Shown here piece after piece: positions 44,971-57,327 of a stretch of 64,000 bases of DNA. Position numbers and translations under genes: made by a program. Location of the stretch: positions 1 to 64,000 of the forward strand of contig QJNS01000201.1 in the NCBI GenBank assembly GCA_004154925.1, read 5' to 3'. Positions within the stretch are counted from its first letter, which is position 1. Each line of letters begins with the position of its first letter. The notes under the pieces are model-generated. The model was not told where the DNA came from and did no database searches. It saw nothing but the letters and a program-made list of their open reading frames with translations. The DNA is from Monosporascus cannonballus (Eukaryota > Ascomycota > Sordariomycetes > Xylariales).

Positions 44971-45468
44971 TATTAATATTTTCATTAATTTATATAAATT
45001 ATTACACAACAATAATTTCTAACGATTAATATATTAAAATATCGAATAATAAAAAAATTATAAAATAATGATTTTGTAAAATATGATGAAGTAATTTAAG
45101 ACTTTTTCGATAATATAAATAAGAATATTATGCGAATTATTAAGTTTAGATTAAATTCTTGATATTATTATTTTATTATTAAAACAAAAATTAGATCGTA
45201 AAATTTAGAAAAAAGAAAAAAATAAGAAAAAATACAGAAATACAAATAATATTTCATAATTTTAAAAGAAAAATTCGGTTTTTCGAATTAAATAATATTA
45301 ACAGATTAAATTACGAAGAATTTAAGAAGCAAAATCGTAACGAAACTTATTTTAAGATATCGTTATTTATTTTACAGTATAAAAAGGTTTTTTGAAGAAA
45401 TTTGATAAATTTTTTTAATTAATTTAAAAATTTATTTTACGTTATTAACGTTAAAGTTTTTCACGGAC

Positions 45469-45842
45469 TGTTACGACCTAACGAACTTCGGCCGCAAAAC
45501 ACGGTTAGACCAGGATCATACGGACCACCTCCGGGTCACGTGACGGTGATCACTGCCAAGCTAGAGATCATCAGTGATCAAAGGTGATCCCAAACGATCA
45601 TGATCACCATTAGCTGCGTAATCAGGAGTGATCGAGCCAAGAAAGAAGAAGATATATGCGCTTATTATTTCCATAGTTTAGATAGTTTCAGCTTGCAATA
45701 TAACATCGTTACCCAAGGCACCTTTGGAATTACGAGACGTAATACGATTACTGTATCTATTGCTCAGATTCCCACGATACTCCTGCCAACATAAACCCGT
45801 ACGACTAAGGTTTAATAGTTGGTTAAACTCCAAGCCGTCACA
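45469..45842 (+). mobile_element. Solo C LTR, beta type (374 bp, C6)
   Basis: It runs TGTTACGACC to GCCGTCACA. The duplication is cggac (45464-45468) and tggac (45843-45847), differing by one C-to-T. It is GC-normal. The beta U3 has repeats of GTGATCA. It is the cleanest reference for the C2 3' LTR. Confidence 0.92.
45536..45543 (+). promoter_or_regulatory. TCACGTGA palindrome in C LTR U3 (beta)
   Basis: It has the same position as in alpha and gamma types. It is followed by CGGTGATCACTGCC and several GATCA repeats. Confidence 0.5.
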
Positions 45843-48702
45843 TGGACGTAATAAAAATAGTATACATTAATATTTACTTCAAAAATTTATATATTAAAAA
45901 ATAAACGAAGTTTTTAATTTTAAAAATAAAGAGTAATTTACTAACATTAATGTAATACAAATTCGAAATTTAATTAAAAGACGATATCGGAAATATAAAC
46001 CTTATAATTTTATATTTATTATTAAATTATTAAATTTATAATTTTCCAAAATTTAATCCAAAATAATAAACATTAAAAATCCGATATTTTTCCCGAAAGA
46101 ATATGAATAATATAATTATTATTTAAATTTATTTTTAAATTATATCGCATAATTATTAAAAGAACTTTTCCGGAAATTACAGGAAATATAATTACGAAAA
46201 TATAACGGATAAAATTAATTCTTTTTACTTTATATAAAGTAAATTCGATAAAAGGGTTAGAAAATTAAAAAAGTTATATTTATATATAACTAAACCTAAA
46301 TCGGGGATATATTAACAAATTAACGACTTATTAATTTTGTTCTTCTTATTATTGTTATTTAAAGAGGTTAATATAAAATTTATATCCACTGTGTTAAAAA
46401 ATTATAAAACAGTTCTAATAACCGTGTAATGTTAAAATTAAAAAAATTAAGTTATTATATTTTCAATATTAAGTTATTAACCATTAATTAAAATTTCGAA
46501 TAATAACGGCATTGTTTATTTTATTTATAATATAATTATTTAAGTAATTACGGATTACTCGAATTACAAATACATAATATTTAAATTTACATGTAGTATA
46601 AAATAAATAAATTAAATAAAACAATAAATTAATTTCGATTTCGAGGTTTATTATAAAAAACCAGTAAAATCCGGCAAATGAATTATTAAGACGTCCGGAT
46701 TTAAAAAACATATCTACAAAATAAGAAAATTGAATAAATAAATTTTACTTTATTTTTTTAAAGAAATTCAAATTATATCTCTAAGGCTTTTAGCAATAAA
46801 TATTAAAGTGATAAACATTCTGGGTTGTCAGTAAGTAAACGGGTACTTAATAACAGCTTAAAAACCAAAATACCTTTTAATATTAATTATATTAAAAAAT
46901 TAAGATAAATTACAAAAGTTTATCGTGAATTCTATATAAATATTTAATATAAAGATAATTTTCTGAAATTGATAATAGAGATATAACGTTATAATAAGCG
47001 GGCCATTATAAAACATATTTAACAAATAAATAAAAACTTTTTATCATAATTTAAGAAACGGATTTATATATTTAAAAATTATATATTATAAAAGGAATTA
47101 GAAAACGAATATTTATAATAGCTCAACAGCAAAATACCAAAAGGTTTTTAAAACTGTTAAATAATTAAATGCCAGTTATTTTTAAGAAAATCTAAAAAAC
47201 CTCTTAAAGAATATATAATAAAATATGCGGTTTCTTAACTGACAGAAATTAAATATTATTTGCCTTATAACGAATTAGGTTTCTTATAAATATTTACGAT
47301 TTTTTTCTAAGAAATTGCGATAAATTTTATTACCGATTTATCGGATTTCTAGTTTTTAATAAACAATAATACGATAATATTTTCATGGTAATAAATCGGT
47401 TTATTAAATATGCTTTTTATATTTTAATAATTAAACATTTATTATAAACCAATTAACGGATTCTTTTTTTTAATTAAGTTTTTTATTTTAATTTATTTAC
47501 TGGTATTACATTAAATAAAAGTTTATTATTTACCAGTTATTTTTAAATAACGTTATATTATTAATTATTAATATAAAAAAGGTTAAGTGTAATGTTTTAA
47601 TTACAACCTGACGGTTAAACGAAAACATAAAATTAGAATTTAAAATATTATTTATAGATTCTTCATAATTATAAATAATACGATTAAATAAAAAGCTTTT
47701 ATTAACAGAATAAATATATAATACGTTGATATATTCAGCTTATAAGTAAACCTTAATTTACGTATTATATAGTTAATAATCGTAAAAGTCCGTTAACCAT
47801 ATAAAAACACAAATAGAAATTAATATAATAAAGGCGTCAGAAAAAGCCGAAATATTATAAGCAAATAAGAAAAAATAATATGCCATTTAAAAAAGAACAA
47901 TTAATAATATGCCAAATAGTATAATTGGAAACATATATAATAATTATTTAAATTGAAATAATTAATTTCTTTTTCGGCATAAAATATTAATTATCGGCAA
48001 ATTCGTAAAGAGTTTGCAAATAAATATCTAAAACCGTTTTAATTACAAAAGTAATAAGTTATTATAATTTAATTCATAGGTTAAATTCGCAAAATAATAT
48101 AAAATTTATAATATATATTTAATAAATTTTATGAAATTATTGTATTTGAGGAATAATAAGGTATTAGCTAAATAAAAAATTAAACCGGAATAAAAACGAT
48201 GTATTTAAAGTTAAAACGATTTTTAATTATGACAAATATGGTTATAATATGTAATACTTACTACGGTAAAAGAAATGTAACAGGAAAAATAATTTATAAA
48301 ATTGTTAAATAATGTAAAAGAAATAGGAAATTAATTAAAACAATTTAATAATAAAATAAAATAAAAATAATAATTCCATTTATTTGAATCATAAGTTATT
48401 AGTTATTAATAAAGTTCCGGTATTATATTAAACGGATATTTAAAAACTTAAATAATTTTTAAAAAAAATAACGAAATTATATAACGACTTAATAATAATT
48501 CTGTTATTATACTATTAAACTTTCGTTTTTTTCGTTTTTAAGCGGGAAAATTAAATTTTTATATAAGAATGCCTATAAGATATCGGTATTTTAAATAATA
48601 ATAAGTTAAAGGTTACGGCATTATTAATAATTAGGCGTAAGAATACATATAATTTTATAATAAAATTTTTAAAAAGTAATTAATTTTTTTAAAAATATTT
48701 TT

Positions 48703-48920
48703 AAGGAGATCGGCAGTACGTTTTTATATAGCTATATGTTCGGCGAAATAATCGTTCGCGTTATTAATTACTTTGGCGTTTTTCTCGACAGCGGCGGCTA
48801 GGGGTTCGATAACGAAACGTTTGTTTTCCTATCGTTCTACCATAATAACGATATCGGCCTTTGCCTTTTTAGCAACAGGTATAACGGTGGCGGCCTTTTT
48901 ACCTTATAAACCTTTTAAAT
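48703..48920 (-). pseudogene. Antisense 3' ORF fragment of L
   Basis: A minus-strand frame opposite to L pol and downstream of integrase stays GC-richer than its surroundings. It reads AKKAKADIVIMVER, a stop (TAG, was CAG), ENKRFVIEPLAAAVEKNAKV, INNANDYFAEHIAI, another TAG/TAA and KRTADLL. It is helical and Ala/Glu/Lys-rich, likely a coiled coil. It is not visibly the same protein as the C antisense ORF, but it sits in the equivalent place. Its 5' part runs toward 49111, where J is inserted. Confidence 0.5.
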
Positions 48921-49111
48921 GATTATTTAGGCCGCCTTAATAATTTATTATATCTAATTAATAATAACTTTTTAATCGAGTTATAATTGTAACGTTATTA
49001 AAAATAAAAATTAAATAATTTATATTAAAAATATTATGGTTAACGGTTATTACCGTAATAAAGTTAACGTTATAAAATTTTAAAATATTAATAGGTTATT
49101 ATAAAGATTTA

Positions 49112-49301
49112 TGTAACGGGCACGATATGTAGGTTGAACGGAGGCACGGCCCAATAAAGGTTTATATTTAAGGTAAGGAGGGAAAGGGAGAAATAACTAG
49201 CCACTAGCAAGGTAGCTGCTTTTTATATACATATGGGTAAGTTCGGGCTAAGGAGCTTGCTCCGTAAGCCCGAACTGCTCTATAGGTTTTAGCCTATAAC
49301 A
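49112..49301 (-). repeat. 3' LTR of J
   Basis: It is 190 bp, TGTAACGGGCACG to AGCCTATAACA. It contains an inverted repeat of TTCGGGCTAAGGAGC with GCTCCGTAAGCCCGAA. Confidence 0.9.
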
Positions 49302-49309
49302 TCATCCCC

Positions 49310-52300
49310 TTTTTCGCCCTTAAGGAATAACGAGGCTACGGTAAGGCGGCGGCGGCTTTGTTTATATCTTTTTCTTTTTATCCTTATTCGTACTTTTACG
49401 TTTTCGCTAACTTCGTTTCCGTTTCCGAATAATTTTTCGAAATTATTAAAAATAATTATATTTTCGAAATCATTATATAACTTTTATATTAATTCGTCAT
49501 AATTTACTTATTTTATAAATAACTTTTTTCGGTAACCGCAATTTATGCGCTTATATTTAACTTTTCATATATATTTTATTATATATTTTTGTTAATAATA
49601 TTAATAACGATTAATTATTATTTAAAATTTAACTAAATAATAAGTTCTTTATTATTAATTTTAAAAATTTTATGTTAAATTTCGGATATATTCTTAATAA
49701 TACGTTTAATTATATAATATTATATGGCGTATTTATAATAACTTTATATTTAATATATATTTAAAATAAGGTTTTAAATAATTATAAAATAATTATATTT
49801 TTTAAATTTAATTGTGTTAAATCTTTTATTTTAAAACGTAACATTTATTTTTTAAAAACCTTAATTAATTATTTTATCCGGGTTTATAGCGACGCCATAA
49901 TAATTTATACGAATTCCGTACTTTTCCCTAATGTCTTAATAAAATTAATTCTTTTTTCCGTTTTAAGGCTTAATTAAAAAATTATTAGTATTTCGTTAAT
50001 AAGCTTTATATCGTATCCGTAAATCAAAAAAATTACTTTTAACGACAAATTCCTGCCGTTAAAAATTAATTATATTACCGGTAAAAATCCGGCTAAATTA
50101 TATTATACGTAATTTATAAAATAACAGAAATACGCGAAAAAGGTTTAGTTAACATTTTTCGTAATTTCGTTTATTTGGAAATAAAAAATATATTAAATTA
50201 TTATTATATATTTATTATGTCGCATAAATAGGTTTAAAATTTTTTTGTTTAATTATTTCTTTTATTAAATATTAATCTTTTAAAAAGGCCGTAATATTTT
50301 TAATAATAAAAAATAAAATATTAAACGTATATTTCCGTATTTATATTAAATATTAACTTTGTAATAATTATTTTCGTTAAATAATTATAAAATACCATAA
50401 AAAAAGGTTTTGATTGCCTTACCGGTAAATTAATTATAAAAGTTTCTAAAAAATTTAAATAAAATGGGTTTCAAATAAATAAAGCCCGTAATAATTTTTT
50501 TCTTAGGTAGCTAATAATATAAAAATTATATATCCGTTAAATTAATAACGTCCGAAATAATTTTTAAATAAGGAGTTAAATACGTTTTTTAAATTATAAA
50601 AAACTGTTAAAATTAAAAAAATAGTTTGTTATAAACAGTTTTACCGTATTTATAATTAAAAGGAAATTACGCAATTTTTTAGGCTATAACGGCATATATT
50701 ATATTTAAAAATATATTTTTAATAACTTTTAAATCCTATATTTCCTAAAAATCTTTTTCGAAAAATATTTCCTTATTGGGGGATATAACTAATTATTCGT
50801 TATTACCTTATTTTAAATAAATTACAGTTATTATGATTTTTTAAATCCGTACTAATTTGTTAAATAATTATTTTTCCTTAATTAATCGGCTTATTTACTT
50901 TTTAAACTTAATATTTTTTTCGCCGCGAAATACATTTTATAATTTACGAAACATAATATCGGATGGGTTTATTAATTTGCTAAAATAATATTTAAATACG
51001 AAATTACAAGTAAATAAAAAATCGGCTTATTGAATTTACCTTTTAATAAATTTACGGACATTTATAAAATACTAAAAGTTTACGTAATTTATCAAAATTA
51101 TAAAAAGGCTAATTAACTTTTAAAATTCCTTTTTTTATTCCGCTAATATTTTAATAAAAATTAATAATTTCTTATGATATACTTTGTAATTATATTTAAT
51201 TAATAATAATTTCCTTAAAAAATACGTAATTAATCGTAAACGCTGTAACGAATTAAATTAAAATAAATAATTTTTAATTACTTATCCCAAATAATATGCT
51301 TTTATTATTATTTCTTTTTCGAAATCTTAATACGTAAAAATAAACGTATAATAAAAAGCTTTTTAATTTAATCGAAAACTTATTATTTCTTATTTTTCCA
51401 ATAGAAAAAAATCCCTTTTTGAATTAATCGTAAAAAGGGAAGCGTTATTCCGTTAAATGTTTTATAAAGATTGTGTAAAAATTAACGAATTTAATAAAGT
51501 TTTTAACCCTTTTTACGTTAATAAAGGCCTTTTATTCCCAAAGAACAGTTATTTTTTTAAAATTAACTTTTAAATTTACTTTTATTTTAATACTAAATTT
51601 TAAATATTTTGTTTTTTAAATTACGAATTTATATTTATCCAGGTCCAGTTTTAATTTTATTTCTGCCAAACGGCGGAATATTAACTTGACTTTAACTATA
51701 TAATCGATTCGAAAACCAAACGAATAAATTAATATATTGTCCATATACGTAAAGCAAAAAATATTAAAGTAACGTTTTAATATACTATTAATATAACGAT
51801 AAAAAATAGCCGGTATACCGTTAAGGCCAAATAAATATACTAATTATTCGAAAAACCCAAAATATATACGGAATATAATTTTTTACTTATTTCCCTGGCG
51901 GATACGTAATCGGTAAAAAATTATTCGAATATTAAATTTTGTAAATTACCAGGCCTATAGTAAAGCTTATAATATTTCCTTTATTAACGAAAAAAATAAC
52001 GGTTTCGTTTCGTAATTTTATTTAATTTCTTATAATTTATATAAAACTGTAAACCTCCGTTAAGTTTCTTTACGAATAATACCGGGGTATTTATAAAGGA
52101 ATTATTAACCTAAATCCAATTTTTATTAAATAAATCTATAAATATTTTAGGTAAAATTAATAACTTTTCCCTTAATATTTTATATAAAAATCCTTATAAA
52201 ATTATTTTTTTAACTTAAAATATTTATCTTTAAGTTTATCGCCATATTATTATTATAATAATAAAATAATAATTACGAATTTTCGTTATTTATAAAAATG

Positions 52301-54835
52301 TTTCGAAATTCCCGTATTTCTTTAAAAAAACGTTCCGTTATATTCTTAAAAATTAATTACGGTTTTATTTTTAAGGCCTTATTAATATCTTTTTTAAAAA
52401 TTGGAAATAAGTATGTCCTATTTTTCCTATGGCGGTTTTACCGCGTTATTACCATAAAGGTTATAATTACCATTAAGCGGATTTTTCTATATTTCTATAG
52501 CCGCCCCTTTAAGTCATTTTTAAGTTCTTTATTAAATTATCCTTTTTTTACGTAATATAAGCGCGGTAACGTTATTTACGAACCGGATAAACCGTTATTT
52601 CGTCTCGTATATAACATTATTATATTTCATTTAAAGTTTTCCGAAAATAAAAAGATGGAATAAGTTTTTAATTACGTACTTCCAGATTCGTTCTAAGCGG
52701 CCGTCCAAATTTACGTTAATGTAAATAATTTTTCGGATCGCAGTTATTATAAATTTATTATTTTTCGCTAATTTTAAGCAATAGAATATAATAAATATAC
52801 GTTATAATTTTAAACGGCAAATAAGCCGTTAATTAAATGCAAAATAATAAATATATTTATTATTAATTATTACATTTATATATATAAAAGCATTAATTAA
52901 AACGTTTAATATAAAAAGGGTATTATTTAATTTATTATTAATTTTTTATAATTTTTTCTTTATTACGTCCTTTTTTTTATTAGTAATTTTTAATAAAGGT
53001 TATTTTTTTAAATTTTGGTTATCCAAATCGTTATTCCCGTTACCGGTATTCCGTAAGCTTATTATCGTAATTTCCGTTTTAATCGGACGAAACCGCTTTA
53101 CGGACTTGTATTTAAAGTATTCTTAATTCGAATAATTCGTAATAACGTAATAAAAAAAATATTTTTTCCGTTTCCGAATTTTTATTTTGTTATCGGAAAA
53201 TTATTCCGCATAAGGCCGGTTATCCGAACTCTATCCGCAATTACCCCCGGATTAATTTTTTCGACCATTTTATTATTAATTTATAAATTTAAAAATTAAC
53301 GTATTTAATTACGCGATATTTATTATAAATATATTCCCTTAAATATTTTTTATCTAAACCGATTTATTAATTTAATTAATATATTATTATTAATTAATCG
53401 TTCCGTTTTTTTTACGAAAATACCAAATCGTCGTTTTTCTGCTTATAGAGTAATTGGGCAAAACCTTTAAATAATTAACTACCCTTTTCACTTTATATAG
53501 CTAATAATTATAATTATCGTAAAATATATTTTTCGTAATTAATACGTTACGAAATTACGTATTAATATCGATATTTAGAAAAACCACCTTAATTATTAAA
53601 AGTTACGTTAAATTTTTATTTTCGGCCAACTAAAATTTAAAATTTAATAAATAATTTTAAAATTGTTAATTATTATTTTACTTTATATATTATAATTATT
53701 TCTTAACAGATTATACCGCTTACCTATTTTTGAATTATTTTTTTATATATAAAAAAGTTGTTAACCTTAAAAGTTTTTTATAATTCTGTTATTTCGAATT
53801 CATAGCTAAATTGTAATTGTTTTTCGGTAAATATAAATATCATAATATTTAAATAAGTTATTACAAAAAAGCCGGAAATAAACCGGTTTTCCTTTATTTT
53901 CGTACGGAATATAATAAAAAATAAATATTTTTTTCCCGTTTTACGAAAGTTATTTTATAAGCTTACGATTCGTTTTTATAAACATATTATTAAGTAATAG
54001 GCTTACCTGTTACAGGAACAGGGGTTCCTGCCTCGAGGAGGCCAACCTTTAAGGCCTAGCGCGGACCTGTCACGGCTAAACCCCGGACAGGGAAGCTTGG
54101 CTCTTAAAGGTAATCTAGTTAATCTAGGTGATCTAAGTAATCTGGGACCAGATTATATAGATTACATATATCACATAAATCCACGATATACTTATTTTAG
54201 GAATTGGGATATATAATAAATCGGTCTTTCATATAAATAGCACCTACTTAGTTTTCGCTCCTTAGTTATTAATCTAAGCTTTTAGTTAAAGGTAACTGTA
54301 CCGTTCTTTAATTAAGGGAAGAGTACTTAAATCTTTTTAACGAACAGATCATTAAATCATTCTTCGCCTTATTGTTACCTGCAAATCAAGACCCTTTTCG
54401 GATACTGCTCATACCTCCAGGTGGATGTATGACAGGTTCGTTACATTACCGTAAATCCTTAACGAAATAAGTTTTATTTTATAAGGGCTATTTTTTTCCG
54501 CTTTCGTAAAAAAATATTTTTTTATTTCGGTTATCCGGTTAAATAAGTTTTTTATCGTTTCGTCACGGTTAAAAACCAAGTTGGTAAATTCCTTTTGTTA
54601 TATATTAAATTTTTAAAATATATTTACGAATAATTAATATTACAAATTTTTCTTAATAATTCCGGACGAAATTAATACCGTAAACCTGCCTATAATTTCG
54701 TCGGTCATATTATTTTGCAATTATTTGGCTATAAAACTTTTTTTGGCTTATTATCCGTAACTAGGGTATTTTTGAAAAACGTTTTGCTTTTACCTAACTT
54801 CCTAAAAGCTGTAATAAGTTGTAATCTTAAATATA
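49310..54835 (-). pseudogene. Gag-pol remnant of J
   Basis: The minus-strand RT active site reads YMDNILIYS (51736-51747 for YMDN), a YMDD box with the second Asp changed to Asn. Downstream LGF-like and NFIKFVNFYTIFI segments match the gypsy RT connection (FxxFANFYRRFI). Upstream a PxGL-type region lies near 51830. The C-terminal tail near 49330-49450 is very basic (RKIIRKRKR, NKDKKKKI). The element is dead by RIP. The H2 solo LTR splits it near the 5' end. Confidence 0.72.
54008..54445. mobile_element. Solo LTR, family H (438 bp, H2)
   Basis: It runs TGTTACAGGAACAGG to GGTTCGTTACA with perfect ttacc duplications (54003-54007 and 54446-54450). The second half matches H at 34444 inverted. The first half is different and has repeats of the type TCTAGGTGATCTAAG. 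Confidence 0.92.
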
Positions 54836-55025
54836 TATAACGGGTACGATACGTAGGTTAAACGGAAGTACGGCCCAATAAAGGTTTATATTTAAGGTAT
54901 AGAGGGAAAGGGAAAAAGAGCTAGTTACAAGCGAGGTGGCTGCTCCTTATATACATATGGGTAAGCTCGGGCTAAGGAGCTCGCTTCGTAAGCCCGAGCT
55001 GCCCTATAGGCTTTAGCTTATAACA
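54836..55025 (-). repeat. 5' LTR of J
   Basis: It is 190 bp, starting TATAACGGGTACG (RIP form) and ending TTATAACA. It is slightly less mutated in the hairpin region than 49112-49301. Confidence 0.9.
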
Positions 55026-55030
55026 GTTTA

Positions 55031-55535
55031 TTAATAATATAAATAATAAATAGTAATATATTATATAAATTAACGCATAATAATATAAGGTTTACTTTAG
55101 GCCTTATAATAACCGTATTTGTTCGACATTATTAAAAAATTACGTTAATAATTATATTTATTATTTAATTATTATATTTCAAAAATCTTTTGAAAATTAA
55201 GAAATATAAGATAATTTATATTTATTATTTTCGTAAATAAATGTAAAACCGCATAATTATTAATATATATTATTAATATAACGGTAGGATTATATAACAT
55301 AAAATAATAATATTATTATTAAAAGATTTAAAAATTTTAAAAAATTATATCAAAATAATTAATTATTTAAAAAAATACGTTACCTTTTTTTATATTATAT
55401 TAGAATTGTATTTTACAATATCTTTATTTATAATAATTATTACGAATTACCGGTTACCTTTTTTTCGACCCCCTTTTTTCTCGTAAACCTTCAATAATGC
55501 TCCTAAAGATAGAAATACGGTAAAAGGGGTAATTC
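55031..55535 (+). other. 3' interior of L after J
   Basis: This is AT-rich sequence between J and the right LTR of L, with no readable frame longer than a few codons. The purine tract GGTAAAAGGGG near 55519 primes plus-strand synthesis in this element class. Confidence 0.6.
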
Positions 55536-55739
55536 TGTTAGGTATTAAGGTGCGGCCCCTTTTCCGGGGCCCAGCAACCTACCAGTATGACTCCAGTTTG
55601 TATATATATGGGGGCTTCGCCCCCGAATAATTAGAAAAGGGCAGGCATTAATAATTATCTATTTACTACCCATACTATGAACCACCTGCTGGGCTTCTTC
55701 TTCTGCCTCTCACTCCGTACTTTACCATTTTCCCTGACA
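55536..55739 (+). repeat. 3' LTR of L
   Basis: It is 204 bp, TGTTAGG to CCCTGACA. TATATATAT at 55601-55609 is followed by a perfect hairpin GGGGGC-TTC-GCCCCC (55610-55624). It is nearly unmutated after the first 30 bp. Confidence 0.85.
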
Positions 55740-55744
55740 GCCAT

Positions 55745-56468
55745 GCCTTCCCTTCTTCTCACCTTTCAGTTTCGACGTAGGCTCTTAATATCTGGGATTT
55801 TCTTAAGTTTACATGCTGGTTTGGGCAATGCCCGACTATTCGGTAGATCGAAACCTTTGAGATATCACCGCCGCAAATCGACAGTCTCAGGCGCTCTAAA
55901 GTTGTTCCCGTGGACGTCCTTTCCGGGGAGGCATTATAGAATGACATGTTGGCGGAGCTTGTGGACAAGCCAGACAGCAGAGAAAAGGGAGGAGCGAAAC
56001 AGCATAGGAAGGTACAGGCATCAGGTCGTCATCAGCGTCTCAAAGTCCGGAGCAGGCCGCAAAGGGGAACAAGATGGCAGGAGCCCACTCTGAGACGGTA
56101 GGAACACAGTAAAGCACGCTTCGGCTACTGCACAGTCATGCTACGGAAACTGAGCTTACTAGGTACCTACCTACCTTAGGTAGATATTTTCACAAGGTGG
56201 GTTAGGTACATGTGGTTGCTCTCGCGAAAAACCTCATGAACGGGGTATACCAAGCTGATACGCCAACACCTAGGCCAGCTGAGTTGTGTCGGCGACGACC
56301 TTGAGCCATGTGAGCCATATATCATTGCTAGCAGGAAAGGGTCGTCAGGAGTCAGGAGCCCATACCTATAGAGTTTAAGGCATTGAGTTCTATTTCTAAC
56401 CTAGGTAGTGATAATAAGCTATCGACTTGTTGTAGCCCGATATCAATGTCGAGGTAAGCCAATAACCA
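55745..56468. other. GC-normal stretch, no convincing gene
   Basis: A plus-strand open frame begins inside the L LTR (55677) and runs to 56093, and a minus-strand frame covers 55759-55968. Neither is protein-like enough to call. TACC repeats occur near 56160-56185. Confidence 0.35.
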
Positions 56469-57009
56469 CTAGGGGTGGTCTGATCGAAACAGCTTCCACG
56501 CCATCGACTCTTCAAAGCTGGTACCATTCTTGAGGGATTCTAGGATACACCTGGCGGCCCCCTCACACAGATCTGCCTTTTGTCGAGCCTCAGCTGCTTC
56601 CGCCATAATCCTTTCGTAGTGAGCGGGATCGTTGTCAACCTCCATTAACCAAGCTGCGAGCCGATTCACCTTAGCTGCAAACAGAATATCATAAGCTGCT
56701 ACCAGACATAATTGATCCCCGAGCCAACCGCGTATCGTACGAAGCAAACGACGCGTTCCCCTAACCAAAGCAGACCGAAACCGTCGGCAGAACGGCCGCA
56801 GCGAGCGTCGGCCCCTTGAAGTCTGATTGCAAGTCTGTGACTGCTGCTGCGTACCAAGGATCGCAGCCTCAATCCGGTTCTGGCCGGCTTCCAGGCGCTC
56901 CAGGCGGGTAATAACCATCAGCTCGAAGGCGGTTCCGTTGCTAAGGTTGCCCTTTGCTGGGACGACAGGCAGGATTCCCACACACTCCTCGAACTCGGGT
57001 GGTGGAATT
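56469..57009 (-). CDS. Hypothetical protein, last exon, helical
   Basis: The minus-strand frame is open for about 180 codons and ends at 56469. It begins without a Met (the frame enters from upstream through a short stretch PPPEFEEC), so it is probably the 3' exon of a spliced gene. Residues in order: a short helix VITRLERLEAGQNRIEAAIL (coiled-coil-like), a Gln/Arg-rich linker with RSLRPFCRRFRS, a hydrophobic stretch (LCLVAAYDILFA), and an acidic/Ala-rich helix (YERIMAEAAEARQKADLCEG) to a C-terminal EESMAWKLFRSDHP. Codon use is normal and there is no RIP. I do not recognise the family. A competing short ATG frame starts MSANLTKKQASNGNG at about 57051. Confidence 0.45.
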
Positions 57010-57116
57010 TCCGTTACCGTTGCTCGCCTGTTTCTTGGTTAGATTTGCGCTCATACATCTACCAGGGGCCGAGAGTCCGAAAGGCTAGAGAAAGCAGTAG
57101 AGGGAAGAGGATGTAC

Positions 57117-57305
57117 CTACTCAGACTTAGGAAAAGGTGGAAGAAGGTCTAGATCCGTAGTGGAAGCGATAGTAGTGTTGGTGTTGCTGGACGCACCCAC
57201 ATGATTTTGGCTGATGGTGGTTAGGTGTGCGGTAACTGGTCGCGCCAACTCCGGCGCTGGCTGTGCCTGAAGCGTTGGGTGAACAGGTTCCTCTTGCATC
57301 ATCAC
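57117..57305 (-). CDS. Possible exon, Pro/Thr-rich
   Basis: The minus-strand frame opens with Met-Met-Met and reads EEPVHPTLQAQPAPELARPV, then a Thr/Asn-rich linker ending DLDLLPPFPKSE. It lies between the two better frames on the same strand and could be a linker exon of one gene. A second frame is also open here, so the choice is uncertain. Confidence 0.25.
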   Translation of the reverse strand: MMMQEEPVHPTLQAQPAPELARPVTAHLTTISQNHVGASSNTNTTIASTTDLDLLPPFPKSE

Positions 57306-57327
57306 GGCCCCGCCGGCCCCGTCGCGC

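Larger units (their letters stand above)
44971..49111 (+). pseudogene. Gag-pol remnant of element L
   Basis: This is AT-rich plus-strand coding debris. The integrase core is readable at about 47310-47480: an NFITDLSDF stretch (usual form DFITDLP) and then MVINRFIKYAFYI (usual form MVVVDRFTKYAxFI), with the catalytic Asp now Asn and one frame slip between them. Before it, 47080-47260 resembles the region upstream of integrase. RT is expected around 45850-46900 but I could not identify its active site. It is interrupted by the C6 solo LTR. The minus-strand frame at 46484-46711 is not supported as a gene. Confidence 0.55.
49112..55025 (-). mobile_element. Full-length Ty3/gypsy element J
   Basis: LTRs of 190 bp lie at 49112-49301 and 54836-55025. 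The duplication is attta (49107-49111) and gttta (55026-55030), differing by one G-to-A. Pol is on the minus strand, and a purine tract (seen as TCATCCCCTTTTTCGCCC) abuts the left LTR. Without the H2 insert it is about 5.5 kb. It is inserted in element L downstream of integrase. Confidence 0.9.
44767..55739 (+). mobile_element. LTR retrotransposon L with nested C LTR and J
   Basis: Two direct LTRs of exactly 204 bp (44767-44970 and 55536-55739) start TGTYAGG and end with CCTGACA or its RIP form. A purine tract (GGTAAAAGGGG) precedes the right LTR. The target duplication is ggcat (44762-44766) against gccat (55740-55744), one mismatch. Without the C6 solo LTR and J, L is about 4.7 kb. An integrase core on the plus strand at about 47310-47480 suggests a Ty3/gypsy relative. 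The left LTR is RIP-mutated; the right LTR is almost unmutated, probably because it lies at the block edge. Confidence 0.8.

Noticed and set aside
45843..49111. A separate 5'-truncated gypsy element here
   Set aside because: The 204-bp direct repeats at 44767 and 55536 show it is the interior of L.
55677..56093. Plus-strand frame of 138 codons beginning near the L LTR end
   Set aside because: Its start lies in the LTR, and the sequence is low in protein-like features.
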